From NCBI RefSeq assembly GCF_000424545.1, contig NZ_AUKC01000034.1, positions 1 through 41,052 of the forward strand: a stretch of 41,052 bases of DNA. Reading direction: 5' to 3'. The DNA comes from Butyrivibrio sp. NC3005 (lineage in GTDB: Bacteria > Bacillota > Clostridia > Lachnospirales > Lachnospiraceae). Below, piece after piece: positions 9,619 to 17,504 of this stretch. The position numbers were made by a program, and so were the translations under genes. Below the pieces are notes generated by a model. It did no database searches. It had not been told where the DNA came from and saw only the letters and a program-made list of their open reading frames with translations. Position 1 is the first letter of the stretch. Every line of letters begins with the position of its first letter.

Positions 9619-9647
9619 ATTATATTTTAGAGGTCTATATTTAGCAA
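9619..9647 (-). promoter_or_regulatory. Sigma-A-type promoter of the pepC unit
   Basis: Read on the minus strand, TTGCTA (9642-9647) and TATAAT (9619-9624) are separated by exactly 17 bases. Transcription would start near 9612, about 90 bases before the pepC ATG. The leader holds an inverted repeat AATCACG/CGTGATT (9546-9552/9565-9571), and another AATCACGC copy lies just upstream of the -35 (9649-9656). These may be a regulator's sites. Confidence 0.75.
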
Positions 9648-9658
9648 GAATCACGCAT

Positions 9659-9700
9659 AAAAAATCCCCTTTTGCTCAGTTTTCCTGGTAAAAGGGGATT
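9659..9700 (-). terminator. Rho-independent terminator of the chemotaxis receptor gene
   Basis: AATCCCCTTTT (9663-9673) and AAAAGGGGATT (9690-9700) form an 11-bp stem with a 16-base loop. On the minus strand it ends in six T. It lies 39 bases past the receptor's stop codon and directly upstream of the pepC promoter, insulating the two units. Confidence 0.9.
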
Positions 9701-9738
9701 CTAAATCATTTGTTTTTATGAATTTTTAAAAAATTCAA

Positions 9739-11790
9739 TTATCTTCTAACTTTAAAGAATGTCATCTGCTCCTGGAGTTCTCCTGAAATTTTCTTAAGCT
9801 CTTCTGCTCCAGACTTCAAATCAGCGCTTTGATTCTGAGCCTGTTCAACCATCTGCTCGATTTCAATAGTATTTGAAAGCATCGTCTCAGTTCCTTCTGC
9901 CTGCTTATTCGTTACCTCTGCCATTCTACCTGCAATCTCATCAACATTCTTAGCATTTTGAAGCATAAGATTAATCTGATCGCTTGTAGCCTTGACCTGA
10001 TCCACAGTCTTACTGTATGCCTCTGCTATAGTCTCTAAGATTTCTACGCCATTTGTTATGTCATCTGCACTTTTACGCGTTGCTTGACCTGTTTTTGCCA
10101 TAAGATCCGAAATATTATTGATTAAATTTTCTATCATTCCAGCATTTTCATTACTTGTATCTGCAAGCTGTTTTATTTCTTCTGCTACAACAGCAAAACC
10201 TTTTCCGGCTTCACCTGCTCTGGCCGCTTCAATTGATGCATTAAGTGACAAGAGATTAGTCTGAGATGCTATATCTTTAATAACAGACGTTATAGAAGAT
10301 ATCTTTTCTGCCGAATTCTCAACATTTGTTACATGATTAACCAGTTGATCCATTGATTCCTGAGCGATATGCATTCGTTCAGTTACTTTGTTGAGATTTT
10401 CAGCGGTCTCCTCAGAACTTGTGCGTACAATTTCCATATGATTCTTGGCATTACTGCTAGATTCTGCTGTTTCATCCGCAATCTTTGAAAGATTCTCTGA
10501 ATCAGATGAAAGGTTCTTGATAGAATCATTTATACTATGCATCTCCTGAGTCAGGCTATCAAGATAATTCTTTTCTGTAGTTGTAGAATCCTTCATTCCA
10601 CTTGCAAGTTCATCAAATTCCCGCGAACGAGTATTAAGAATATCAGATGTATTGTTAACATCGGATATTATCGTATTCATCTTTCCAATATAATTATTTA
10701 AGTTGTTATTTATATCAGTTATCTCGTTTTCCGGTCCTTTATTACTCTGTTCAAAAACAACATCAAGATTACCTTTGGAAATCTCAGTAATATTTTCAGA
10801 AGCCTTCTCAAGCTTCTTCATGTTAGTACTTATTATTCTGATTACAAGAAGTGTAATTGAGAAGAATATGATTGTGGCTGCAATTCCTAACAACATCAAA
10901 ACTCTCGACAAATCAATGTAAGCTAAATCATAGTCTTCATAAATCATCAAACACCATTCGGTATTGTTTATATTGTGAATGGTTATAACATATTTTCCCT
11001 TTACAGTATCTATAGTCTTATTCTTGACGTTTTCATCAAAATTATTGAACAAATCCAATAAAAAATCATCTTTTGCTTCATCTTTGGTAAGACCTGCATA
11101 TTCCTCATTACTAGCAGCAATAATCATACCGCTCTTTTCATCTATAAGAACAAATGATGCATTAAGCGCTTCACTTTCCTTGGCTATCGTATCTCGAATA
11201 GTGGAAAACTTAAGATCTGCCGCTGTAATTCCAATGACCTTACCATCACTATCTTTAATATTTTTGGCACATGTAGCAGTATATTCCTTTACACCATCTT
11301 CTTCATAGTATGAACACTTGTCAAATGCCGGTTTATCACATGTAAGTCCAAACAAAAACCAATCTTCAGTCAAATAGTTCGGATAGGATTCTTTGCCTTC
11401 ATAGGATATCGTTGTCCCTTCATCGTCTTTAAAGATGACATAAAAGCCATCACTTCCAGAAATAAGATTAGTATGAGTTTTACCCATATATTCAACAAGG
11501 CTTTCATCGTCTCCTAGATATCCGCCTCCAACCTGATCTGCAACACAATTTAAAATAGCAAGTGTTTCGTTACTCCAAACTTCTATTTTATTGCTGACAC
11601 TAAGGCATTCGCTATTCATTCTGTTTACTATCTGCTTAGTATAGCTTCTCTTTATGTAAGTGAAAATCACAAAAAAGCTGATACCCACAATTAAAACCAA
11701 AAGAGGAATGACTTTAAAAAGAATTAACTTGGTCATTCCTACATAGTTTTCTCGTTTTTCTTTTTTTCTTTTCTTTTCATCTTTCGCCAT
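9739..11790 (-). CDS. Methyl-accepting chemotaxis protein with periplasmic-type double Cache sensor
   Basis: A membrane chemoreceptor of 683 residues. TM1 is about residues 21-46, the extracellular dCache-like sensor about 47-290, TM2 about 296-320, then a HAMP segment and a long coiled-coil signalling domain. The kinase-contact hairpin tip is at about 506-540 ([20 protein letters not shown]), the universal MCP signature. The sensor has [10 protein letters not shown], similar to the Cache ligand loop but without the Arg of the amino-acid-binding dCache motif, so the ligand is unclear. The start is ATG at 11790 with AGGTGG upstream; the GTG at 11799 lies inside that site. It has its own sigma-D-like promoter and terminator, fitting the motility regulon. 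No flagellar or che genes are nearby, so it is an orphan receptor. Confidence 0.95.
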   Translation of the reverse strand: MAKDEKKRKKEKRENYVGMTKLILFKVIPLLVLIVGISFFVIFTYIKRSYTKQIVNRMNSECLSVSNKIEVWSNETLAILNCVADQVGGGYLGDDESLVEYMGKTHTNLISGSDGFYVIFKDDEGTTISYEGKESYPNYLTEDWFLFGLTCDKPAFDKCSYYEEDGVKEYTATCAKNIKDSDGKVIGITAADLKFSTIRDTIAKESEALNASFVLIDEKSGMIIAASNEEYAGLTKDEAKDDFLLDLFNNFDENVKNKTIDTVKGKYVITIHNINNTEWCLMIYEDYDLAYIDLSRVLMLLGIAATIIFFSITLLVIRIISTNMKKLEKASENITEISKGNLDVVFEQSNKGPENEITDINNNLNNYIGKMNTIISDVNNTSDILNTRSREFDELASGMKDSTTTEKNYLDSLTQEMHSINDSIKNLSSDSENLSKIADETAESSSNAKNHMEIVRTSSEETAENLNKVTERMHIAQESMDQLVNHVTNVENSAEKISSITSVIKDIASQTNLLSLNASIEAARAGEAGKGFAVVAEEIKQLADTSNENAGMIENLINNISDLMAKTGQATRKSADDITNGVEILETIAEAYSKTVDQVKATSDQINLMLQNAKNVDEIAGRMAEVTNKQAEGTETMLSNTIEIEQMVEQAQNQSADLKSGAEELKKISGELQEQMTFFKVRR

Positions 11791-11819
11791 ATCAACCACC
11801 TATTATTTTTAGATTTTTA

Positions 11820-11919
11820 CAACAAAAGCGAAAGTTGCTGTCTTCTAGCCTGTAGCTTCCAGCAAATAGCTATAAGACACAAAGACAGTACCTCATGTTT
11901 TTATACTGCCAAAAACATG
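11820..11919 (-). ncRNA. Structured 5' leader of the chemoreceptor mRNA (class unknown)
   Basis: Between the predicted start near 11950 and the ATG at 11790 there are about 160 nt with several pairings. CATGTTTTT/AAAAACATG forms a 9-bp hairpin (11894-11902/11911-11919). CTGTCTT (11882-11888) can pair with AAGACAG (11838-11844). CAAC/GTTG closes a small hairpin at 11820-11837. The segment TACTGTC (11884-11890 region) can instead pair with GGCAGTA in the first loop, with one G-U. Mutually exclusive pairings suggest a regulatory leader. I could not match it to the c-di-GMP-I or -II consensus. Confidence 0.4.
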
Positions 11920-11956
11920 TTGCTTTTTGAACGATACATAAAATTCTCTAGTTAGG

Positions 11957-11984
11957 TTATCGGCTGATAAGTAAAAAAAAGTTA
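11957..11984 (-). promoter_or_regulatory. Sigma-D (sigma-28, motility) type promoter
   Basis: On the minus strand the exact -10 element GCCGATAA (11957-11964) is preceded by TAAC (11981-11984) at a 16-base spacing, close to the flagellar/chemotaxis sigma consensus TAAA-N15-GCCGATAA. It lies directly upstream of the chemoreceptor leader, as expected for a motility-regulon gene, and ends 1 base short of the stop codon of the upstream membrane-protein gene. Confidence 0.75.
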
Positions 11985-11985
11985 A

Positions 11986-12450
11986 TTAATAATCAGTCTT
12001 TTTTTTAGCCAAAAACATGGTCATGATGCCTAAAAGTATTGCTATTCCTGCACCTATCACAATTTTTATAAATAATGAAATTGCAGGATCATTTGCCTTT
12101 GCTATAAAAATGAAAAATAAAAATAAAGCAGCAGTCAAACTACCTATTACCACAAATGTTAGTCCATATGCATATACACTATCCCAAAAATCTGTTATAC
12201 CGTGCTTCTTATAATAATTACGATAGAACTTTATTACATTAAGCAGATAAACTATACCAATAATTCCAGAAAAGCCCCCTGCAATAAAATAACATATTGC
12301 TCTAAAACTATTTGTTTTATATTCATTTACAGCAGAAAACATGAACCAAATTGCTATGCATAGAAAAAAGATCCACATAAGCATTGTGGTATCTTTTCCA
12401 CGTCTGGAATTTCTATAGCTATTATCATCTAAGTCTGGCATCAAACTCAT
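11986..12450 (-). CDS. Small integral membrane protein of the PadR unit
   Basis: A 154-residue protein with a short hydrophilic N-terminus (residues 1-22) and about four membrane segments: near 23-42, 50-70, 93-117 and 125-148. It ends in a positively charged KKKTDY tail. AAAGGA lies 5 bases before ATG. I do not recognise a family. It follows the HAAS-type gene by 31 bp on the same strand and is the last gene behind the PadR promoter, so it likely belongs to a PadR-controlled membrane stress or envelope function. The sigma-D promoter of the next gene abuts its 3' end. Confidence 0.75.
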   Translation of the reverse strand: MSLMPDLDDNSYRNSRRGKDTTMLMWIFFLCIAIWFMFSAVNEYKTNSFRAICYFIAGGFSGIIGIVYLLNVIKFYRNYYKKHGITDFWDSVYAYGLTFVVIGSLTAALFLFFIFIAKANDPAISLFIKIVIGAGIAILLGIMTMFLAKKKTDY

Positions 12451-12481
12451 TGTCCTTTCTTTAGCATATTCTTTGATTTAG

Positions 12482-13387
12482 TCAGTTTTCTTTATTGCTC
12501 CCAGAATTTACAGCACCAAGCTTATTGTAAGCGCCTACTTTTGCATTAGATGTAATAATAAATAATACACCCACACCAACAAGAAGAAACATCGAAGCAG
12601 GTCCTACTCCTTCAGACATATATGGAAAAAAAGAACCAAACATAGAATCCATAATCGCCATAGGAACAATACTAATTATGCAACATGCCACTCCAATTGC
12701 CAGTGATATCTTTGAAAGTGGTCTATAATAATCTTTCTCTATCATGATATTCTCTTTAGTCTCATAATCTAGTTTGCAGTTTTCTTCTTTAAGAAATTTC
12801 CAATCCGACATGAAGGAATTAGACATAATAATAAGTCCTACACCTATGGCAACGCATAAAAACATTACTCCTACACCAACACCCTCGAACATATCCATAC
12901 CTATAAGATTGTTCAATGCATCAAAAAGAATCGGTCCCGCAACAGATACAATGCAAAACATAACTCCAAAACCAAGCATTGTTCTATGTTTAGAATAGTC
13001 CATTACAAATCTCTCTGCATCTTCTCTATAGATAATTCTTTCATTACTATTCAAATCGATATTGTCATTTACTGTATACGCTGCAAATGACTTTGCACTT
13101 TCTTTAGACTTAGTTTTCTTAAACTCTTTTTCAGAAACCACTTCGCCCTCAACTTTTGAGACTGTAGTATAACAAGAGCTAAGTCCAAGTGTATCTGCAA
13201 GTTCATCAAGATTTCCAAATTCAGCAATAACAGTTCCTATTGCTTCATTAGTACACTTTCCATCCTGTATAAGTTCTTGATACTTATCTTCCATCATTGA
13301 CCAAAGCTCTTCTTTTGCTCTTAACACTTCTCTAGTAGCTGGAAGATTTGCAAACATTGTTTCAAGGTAGTTTCTGATTGTCTCCAT
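12482..13387 (-). CDS. HAAS/DUF1700-type membrane protein encoded beside PadR
   Basis: The first ~80 residues (METIRNYLETMFANLPAT onward, ending in GNLDELADTLGL) look like the HAAS/DUF1700 or permease-prefix domain, a helical module common next to PadR genes. A hydrophilic linker follows, then four membrane segments in two similar pairs that each end in a stretch such as IIMSNS or IITSNA, suggesting internal duplication. ATG at 13387 is chosen because GGAGGGG lies 9 bases upstream; the longer frame from 13420 would overlap padR. The start is 1 base after the padR stop, so the two are translationally coupled. In similar loci such proteins are thought to act with the PadR regulator in envelope sensing; the exact role is unknown. 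Confidence 0.85.
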   Translation of the reverse strand: METIRNYLETMFANLPATREVLRAKEELWSMMEDKYQELIQDGKCTNEAIGTVIAEFGNLDELADTLGLSSCYTTVSKVEGEVVSEKEFKKTKSKESAKSFAAYTVNDNIDLNSNERIIYREDAERFVMDYSKHRTMLGFGVMFCIVSVAGPILFDALNNLIGMDMFEGVGVGVMFLCVAIGVGLIIMSNSFMSDWKFLKEENCKLDYETKENIMIEKDYYRPLSKISLAIGVACCIISIVPMAIMDSMFGSFFPYMSEGVGPASMFLLVGVGVLFIITSNAKVGAYNKLGAVNSGSNKEN

Positions 13388-13388
13388 A

Positions 13389-13724
13389 TTAATTATCCCC
13401 TCCGATAAAATTTTCAACAACTTCTTTAGTTAGTTTCCACTCTTCACATTTATCTTTGTAGTAGCTTTTTCCTAATTCTGTAATCCTGTAATACGTTCGT
13501 TTCTTGCCATTTTCAGCACTTTGATAATATGCCTCCACATAGCCGTTCTTCAGCATTCTGTTAAACGCCGAATAAAGTGTAGTTTCTTTGATGATATATT
13601 TGTCATTCGAAAGAACTCTGATTTTCTTTGATATTTCATAACCATACGATGGTTCACTCATCAGTATAAAAAGAATCATTGTATCGTTATAACCTCGAAT
13701 GACATCGCTGCTTATTTCTACCAT
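13389..13724 (-). CDS. PadR-family transcriptional repressor
   Basis: A 111-residue winged-helix protein. The family pattern is clear: MILFILMSEPSYGYEIS at the start, a recognition-helix region TLYSAFNRMLKNGYV, the wing with NGKKRTYYRITELGK, then a dimerising C-terminal helix. ATG at 13724 is preferred over the frame start at 13751: AAAGGTGAT lies 7-8 bases upstream, and the earlier start would lie within the operator region. It is first in a unit with the HAAS-type and small membrane proteins. Five ATACTA/TAGTAT half-sites around its promoter strongly suggest autoregulation. Confidence 0.93.
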   Translation of the reverse strand: MVEISSDVIRGYNDTMILFILMSEPSYGYEISKKIRVLSNDKYIIKETTLYSAFNRMLKNGYVEAYYQSAENGKKRTYYRITELGKSYYKDKCEEWKLTKEVVENFIGGDN

Positions 13725-13754
13725 TATAGTTATCACCTTTCTTACACCCATGTC

Positions 13755-13840
13755 ATACTATATCTGTCATACTATGTTAGTCGTAGTATCTTGGATAAGA
13801 AAAATATACCACGTCTGACGTAGTATGTCAATCATAGTAT
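13755..13840. promoter_or_regulatory. Cluster of five ATACTA/TAGTAT half-sites (likely PadR operators)
   Basis: ATACTA occurs at 13755-13760 and 13769-13774, and its complement TAGTAT at 13784-13789, 13821-13826 and 13835-13840. Copies two and three form an inverted repeat with a 9-base gap. The fourth lies in the palindromic TGACGTAGTATGTCA (13816-13830), which overlaps the -35 box. The first two copies lie downstream of the start site. The arrangement fits a self-repressing PadR and could also affect the divergent lipoprotein gene. Confidence 0.7.
13803..13831 (-). promoter_or_regulatory. Promoter of the padR unit
   Basis: On the minus strand a consensus -35 TTGACA (13826-13831) and TATATT (13803-13808) are 17 bases apart. 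The -35 is embedded in the TGAC-N7-GTCA palindrome, so repressor binding there would block RNA polymerase. Confidence 0.8.
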
Positions 13841-13997
13841 TATTTTTACACCACTTTGCTGTAAATTTCGTTATAATACGATCCAAGAGACAATCTAGTC
13901 ATATAACTTTAGATGTGATAATATTTTTTAGTATTTAAAATTTAAATAGTTTCATCTTTCTATTTTTCCAATAACTAAAATTTGAGGGGGATTATAT

Positions 13998-15776
13998 ATG
14001 CATTACAAAAAAATTTTATCTTTTTTATCTATTGCCTTGCTGATAACAGGATGCAGTACTCCTGAGCAACTTGATTCAGAAAACTCAAGTTCTGGTCAAA
14101 TAGTCAACTTTACTTCGAATAGCTCTTCATCCAAAGATGATTCGACAAATTCATCGAAACAAACAAATAACAGTCCAAACACAGGTAATTCAGCTTTATC
14201 TTCTTCACAAAATAGTCAAAGTCCAGCAAATGGTAGTAATGAAGATGAGGATAATTCTCCTTTTTCTAAAATTGAAACTACAGAACTTGAAAAATTCACT
14301 TCTATGTTCAACACTCCTGAATACAATGGTTTTCTTGCAAAATCATTTGACAAAGCTGAGAATATCGACTTTAGCCGTATTCTGCAAAATGGAGCCGGCA
14401 TAGCGAATACTACCATTTCTGATAAAGAAAAAGAAGATTATATGGCTGCTGCCAAGGTTCACAAAATCTATGGATCGCTAATTGCTATAAAGAAAAGCAG
14501 CCTTCAACAATATATAAAAGAGCACACTAATGCTGATCTGCAAATTAATAAAAACTTTTTAGGTAAATCCTGGACATATGTCAAGAACAGTGACACCTAT
14601 TATTATTCAAATTTCAGTGAACCCGAGAACAAATACACCTGTATGTCTGGCGAAAAATCCGGAAACACCTACAAGCTCCGTTTTAGAATCGACTCAGACA
14701 AGCATTTCGGAGAAAATGCCGACAGAATTATCACCCTTACCAAAGATGGTGATAAATACTACGTCAATTCCAATATGATACAGTGGGAAGACTTTTGTGA
14801 TAAAAATCAGTCATTTGAAACAAATTTAGGTCAGAATGAGAAACCTTGCCAGATTTTCACCTATCAGGCTGATACAACTTCGCAAAAAAATGCTTCAATT
14901 GTTATAGTTCAAGATGGAAATAAAGTTCAGGATATAAACACTCTTGTTTCCAAAGGAAACGATTCTGAGTACTTGACCACAATAACCGGAATGTCGTTCT
15001 GCGACTATAATGCTGATGGAATTAAAGATTTTATTGTCATTGGAAAGTCTTCGTTTGGAGATAGTCTTGTTCTAGAGCAGTCTATATCTCCAGATTTTAC
15101 TTACGAATTTCTTCCTGAAGCCTCAGAAAAAATAGTAGACAGCATAAAAGCCGAAAAGACTATATCTGCGGTAAAAGCTGTTTTACTTGGTGACAAGACT
15201 TCTTTTTACGATTACAAAGAGGCATATTCTCAGGTTATTAAGCTATCTGATATGTCCTCTAATGAAAATACAAAATTGCAATATAATCTAATATATATTG
15301 ATAACGATGATATTCCTGAACTTGTAGTAGATGTAGTTGGCTATGGTATGAGTATCTATTCATACAAAAATAACCGTATTCAATGCCTTATGTACCAATG
15401 GGGATATGGAGCTGGAGGCAACTATGGTTATATGTATGCTCCCCAAAAAGGTGTATTATTCAATCACAATACAGATTATGCCGGAGCAATTCAGTATGAT
15501 AGCTATATGACATGCCCTAATCAGGGAGAATTGTCTTGCGATTTCAGCGTTGAAAGTATCATGTTCAAAGATGCAGATGGCGATGGTGAACCATCTGAAG
15601 AAGAACTTAATAACAGTTCTGAGATAGAACTTTATAAAGAATACTTCTACAACTATACTGATAAAGAAATGACTGATGATGAAATAAAGAATCAAGTCAA
15701 AGAATATGAAAAACTGAAATTCGAAGAAATAAGCGGAACATTAAGCAGTAAGCAGGTACTTGAAAAGTTAAAATAA
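13998..15776 (+). CDS. Lipoprotein of unknown function with calcium-loop-like repeats
   Basis: A 592-residue exported protein. The signal peptide ends in a lipobox LLITGC with Cys19. Residues ~20-90 are a Ser/Asn-rich linker, typical of surface lipoproteins in Lachnospiraceae. The folded part has aspartate-rich loops like EF-hand/FG-GAP units: DYNADGIKDFIVIG, YIDNDDIPELVVD and KDADGDGEPSEEEL. I recall similar YIDNDDIPELV-type repeats in other Clostridia surface proteins, but no enzymatic motif is visible. GAGGGGG lies 9 bases before ATG. A TATAAT at 13872-13877 could serve as its -10, though no good -35 is seen. It is transcribed away from padR, and the half-site cluster lies upstream of it. 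Confidence 0.85.
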   Translation: MHYKKILSFLSIALLITGCSTPEQLDSENSSSGQIVNFTSNSSSSKDDSTNSSKQTNNSPNTGNSALSSSQNSQSPANGSNEDEDNSPFSKIETTELEKFTSMFNTPEYNGFLAKSFDKAENIDFSRILQNGAGIANTTISDKEKEDYMAAAKVHKIYGSLIAIKKSSLQQYIKEHTNADLQINKNFLGKSWTYVKNSDTYYYSNFSEPENKYTCMSGEKSGNTYKLRFRIDSDKHFGENADRIITLTKDGDKYYVNSNMIQWEDFCDKNQSFETNLGQNEKPCQIFTYQADTTSQKNASIVIVQDGNKVQDINTLVSKGNDSEYLTTITGMSFCDYNADGIKDFIVIGKSSFGDSLVLEQSISPDFTYEFLPEASEKIVDSIKAEKTISAVKAVLLGDKTSFYDYKEAYSQVIKLSDMSSNENTKLQYNLIYIDNDDIPELVVDVVGYGMSIYSYKNNRIQCLMYQWGYGAGGNYGYMYAPQKGVLFNHNTDYAGAIQYDSYMTCPNQGELSCDFSVESIMFKDADGDGEPSEEELNNSSEIELYKEYFYNYTDKEMTDDEIKNQVKEYEKLKFEEISGTLSSKQVLEKLK

Positions 15777-15789
15777 AATTATAAAAAAT

Positions 15790-15840
15790 ACTTCCTACTG
15801 TGATTTTAATCTCAGTAAGAAGTCATACTTATTTGTTTTA
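15790..15840 (+). terminator. Terminator of the 592-aa lipoprotein gene
   Basis: ACTTCCTACTG (15790-15800) pairs with CAGTAAGAAGT (15813-15823), with one mismatch and a 12-base loop. CATACTTATTTGTTTTA follows. The distal arm overlaps the left end of the structured repeat at 15817. Confidence 0.6.
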
Positions 15841-16029
15841 TATAATCTGTTCTGATGTTTGTATATTTCGTCGCAGACACGCTTTCGCTTGATTATAAAC
15901 GTAATGGTTCGTAATGCGCTAAAAAACAGCGCATAAGAACCAACGTTTATAAACAGTTCTGCTCATGAAATATTACAAGCCATCAGAACTCCTCTAATTA
16001 GTTCAAATAACAAAAAAGTATGACTTCTT
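15817..16029. repeat. Structured palindromic repeat, copy A (complete)
   Basis: A roughly 213-bp imperfect inverted repeat. Nested pairings from outside in are: AAGAAGTCATACTT (15817-15830/16016-16029, perfect), GTTCTGATG/CATCAGAAC (15849-15857/15981-15989), TTTC/GAAA with GCAGA/TCTGC, TATAAACGT/ACGTTTATA (15894-15902/15943-15951), GGTTC/GAACC (15906-15910/15937-15941) and the apical TGCGCT/AGCGCA. The left arm 15833-15908 matches 40849-40924 at 72 of 76 positions without gaps. No ORF is present. It fills the otherwise gene-free stretch 15777-16102 with the terminators. It could be a MITE-like element or a structured RNA. Confidence 0.8.
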
Positions 16030-16036
16030 GTCACTT
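16011..16036 (-). terminator. Possible terminator of the 69-aa gene
   Basis: On the minus strand AAGTGAC (16030-16036) pairs with GTCATACTT (16016-16024), allowing a 2-base bulge, around an AAGAA loop. A run of T follows (16011-16017). It is formed by the right end of repeat copy A. Confidence 0.4.
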
Positions 16037-16102
16037 ATATTCAGAAACTCGCATTTACTGAGCTGCACTGACTGCAATACATCTATGTGTACCTTCCCTT
16101 TC

Positions 16103-16312
16103 TCATCTTACTGGTGGATGAAGATCCCACTCTGGAAAGCAATTTGCAAATCCCTCAAGATTCTGTGACAAAACAACTTTCTCCATTCTGGCTATGTCAG
16201 ATTCATTCTCTCCAAACATAGCTTCCAAATCATCAAAATCCATATCTTCACTGGATTTAACATCTACATTGTCATCAAATAGAGTTTCATTAAACATTTT
16301 CTCTTCTGCCAT
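16103..16312 (-). CDS. Small acidic hypothetical protein (69 aa)
   Basis: A 69-residue acidic protein with a helical middle and a C-terminal FPEWDLHPPVR. I recall short Lachnospiraceae proteins ending in a similar PEWDLLPP motif, but no function. GAGGGAG stands 6 bases before ATG, so it is probably translated. No membrane segment or signal peptide. It lies downstream of a decayed zinc-ribbon/membrane locus on the same strand and may be the last intact gene of that set. Confidence that it is a real gene is moderate, since it is short. Confidence 0.6.
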   Translation of the reverse strand: MAEEKMFNETLFDDNVDVKSSEDMDFDDLEAMFGENESDIARMEKVVLSQNLEGFANCFPEWDLHPPVR

Positions 16313-16372
16313 TATTTTCTCCCTCTACGCTCCATAGGTATTAATCTGATACGCAAGAACCCAAATAAGAAC

Positions 16373-16483
16373 TTAAGCAATAATTTCTTTGACAGGCTTT
16401 TGCTCAAACTCTACTACAACACTCTTTGCCTTTTGCCAATCATTAAGAGAATTTCTAATTACATCTTTTCCATCTGTAATCAT
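16373..16483 (-). pseudogene. In-frame continuation of the decayed helical protein (36 codons)
   Basis: Immediately after the TAG at 16484-16486, the same frame continues with ATG and 36 codons (MITDGKDVIRNSLNDWQKAK, then SVVVEFEQKPVKEIIA) to a TAA. There is no ribosome binding site for it. It looks like the original C-terminus of the gene at 16484-16969, severed by a nonsense codon. Confidence 0.6.
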
Positions 16484-16969
16484 CTAATCATACTTAAGGT
16501 TTACTGAAGTAACATTCTTTTGGATTCTGTTTTTCTCTGTCAGAATGCAATAAACAAAATATCCAATACCTACAAGCGGAACAAATCCAACAAGGCCGTG
16601 GCCAACAAAAAGACAGACTGCAAGAACCGCAAGTACAGCAGCACCTAATATATAAAGAATTCTCTTATTAGCCATAGCAGATTCAAGTTTCTGTGCTCTT
16701 ATACCATTAGCATATGCATCTATATAAGCAAAACTACCTTCAGAGAAATCAGCTGCATCCTGCTTTGCAAAATAAATTGAAAGCCATTCATAACAAGTCT
16801 GAGTTCTGTTATTTCTACGACAAATAAGTGCCATAGTAATAGCAGTCTTCTCTTCATCTCTTGCACAAGCTTCCTTGATAGCTCTTTCTGCAAGATCTCT
16901 ATCATTTGCAATCCACGCAGATACTGCAACAAGGCATGGTGCAAGCCAGTATTCTGGAGTTGAAATCAT
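16484..16969 (-). pseudogene. Remnant of a large helical protein with membrane segments
   Basis: The 161-codon frame begins abruptly with MISTPEYWLAPCLVAVSAWI and a helical repeat-like region (DRDLAERAIKEACARDEEKT; ICRRNNRTQTCYEWLSIYF). I remember this as an internal segment of much longer Clostridia proteins. It then passes into a hydrophilic bridge and two membrane segments (about residues 102-122 and 125-145). The expected N-terminal part is missing, no ribosome binding site precedes the ATG, and the start lies inside another frame. A TAG ends it, and the same frame resumes directly after. These signs point to a rearranged, decaying gene, not a functional one. Confidence 0.6.
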
Positions 16970-17264
16970 GACTAAAAAGATTCTCGAAATCTTTCACCAT
17001 AAAAACAGCATTAACAATAAGACCTATAACAAGATAGCCAAATGATGCTACAACAGGAAGTGCTTTCACTTCGGTTGATGCTCTGTTTCTTTGCTTCAAA
17101 CAAAGATATGAAACGATAATAGATAAAATAATAAAGATGCCAAATCCATAACCGCCCCAATAACACAATCCTGCATTCTTAAAATCTGCGAATATAAGTC
17201 CACAACTCAGCCATGCAAGTAAAGCTATCAAACATGTAAAAATCACTGAACTAATTTTATTCAT
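16902..17264 (-). CDS. Small membrane protein, probably with an out-of-frame tail
   Basis: The 120-residue frame has three membrane segments (about residues 5-27, 34-55 and 70-90). A Cys-rich tail then reads, in a different frame, the DNA that encodes the STPEYWLAPCL region of the remnant gene. AAGGAGAC lies 8 bases before ATG, so translation initiates well. It starts 15 bases after the zinc-ribbon stop codon. A frameshift in the run CTTTTTAG near 16975 would fuse it to the downstream frame. It is either an intact small membrane protein with a junk tail or the front of a broken fusion. Confidence 0.5.
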   Translation of the reverse strand: MNKISSVIFTCLIALLAWLSCGLIFADFKNAGLCYWGGYGFGIFIILSIIVSYLCLKQRNRASTEVKALPVVASFGYLVIGLIVNAVFMVKDFENLFSHDFNSRILACTMPCCSICVDCK

Positions 17265-17279
17265 AAACTAAAGTCTCCT

Positions 17280-17504
17280 TTATAGCTTCTGACCACATTC
17301 AAGGCAGAACTTTGCTCCTTCTACAACTTCTTTTCCACAACTCGGACAAACCTTTGCAAGCTTATGTCCACAGTACGGACAAAACTTTGCTCCTGGAAGA
17401 AGCTTATTACCGCACTCTGGACACAGATTCTCCTCTTCAAGCTTTGTTCCACACTCAAGACAGAACTTCGCACCTTCCGGATTACTATGACCAATAGAGA
17501 ACAT
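17280..17504 (-). CDS. Zinc-ribbon protein, first ribbon damaged
   Basis: About 74 residues made of repeated zinc-ribbon knuckles: KFCLECG, NLCPECG, KFCPYCG, KVCPSCG and KFCLECG. Such modules usually form the cytosolic N-terminus of membrane or multi-domain proteins. The opening MFSIGHSNPEGAKFCLECG lacks the CxxC knuckle usual before GHSNPEGAKFC, so one ribbon seems to have lost its first cysteine pair. ATG at 17504 is the first plausible start (another start codon two codons earlier), but no clear ribosome binding site precedes it. It is followed at once by the small membrane protein gene. It is probably part of the same decaying locus. Confidence 0.55.
   Translation of the reverse strand: MFSIGHSNPEGAKFCLECGTKLEEENLCPECGNKLLPGAKFCPYCGHKLAKVCPSCGKEVVEGAKFCLECGQKL

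Noticed and set aside
11894..11919. Simple pseudoknot between the leader hairpin loop and TACTGTC
   Set aside because: The connecting bases (AGG) look too few to span a 9-bp stem, so alternative pairing is more likely than a pseudoknot.
15817..16029. Copy A as an insertion sequence
   Set aside because: It has terminal inverted repeats but no transposase frame and is only about 213 bp; at most a non-autonomous element.
16484..16969. 161-aa frame as an intact membrane protein gene
   Set aside because: No ribosome binding site, start inside another frame, and the frame resumes right after its stop; treated as a remnant.
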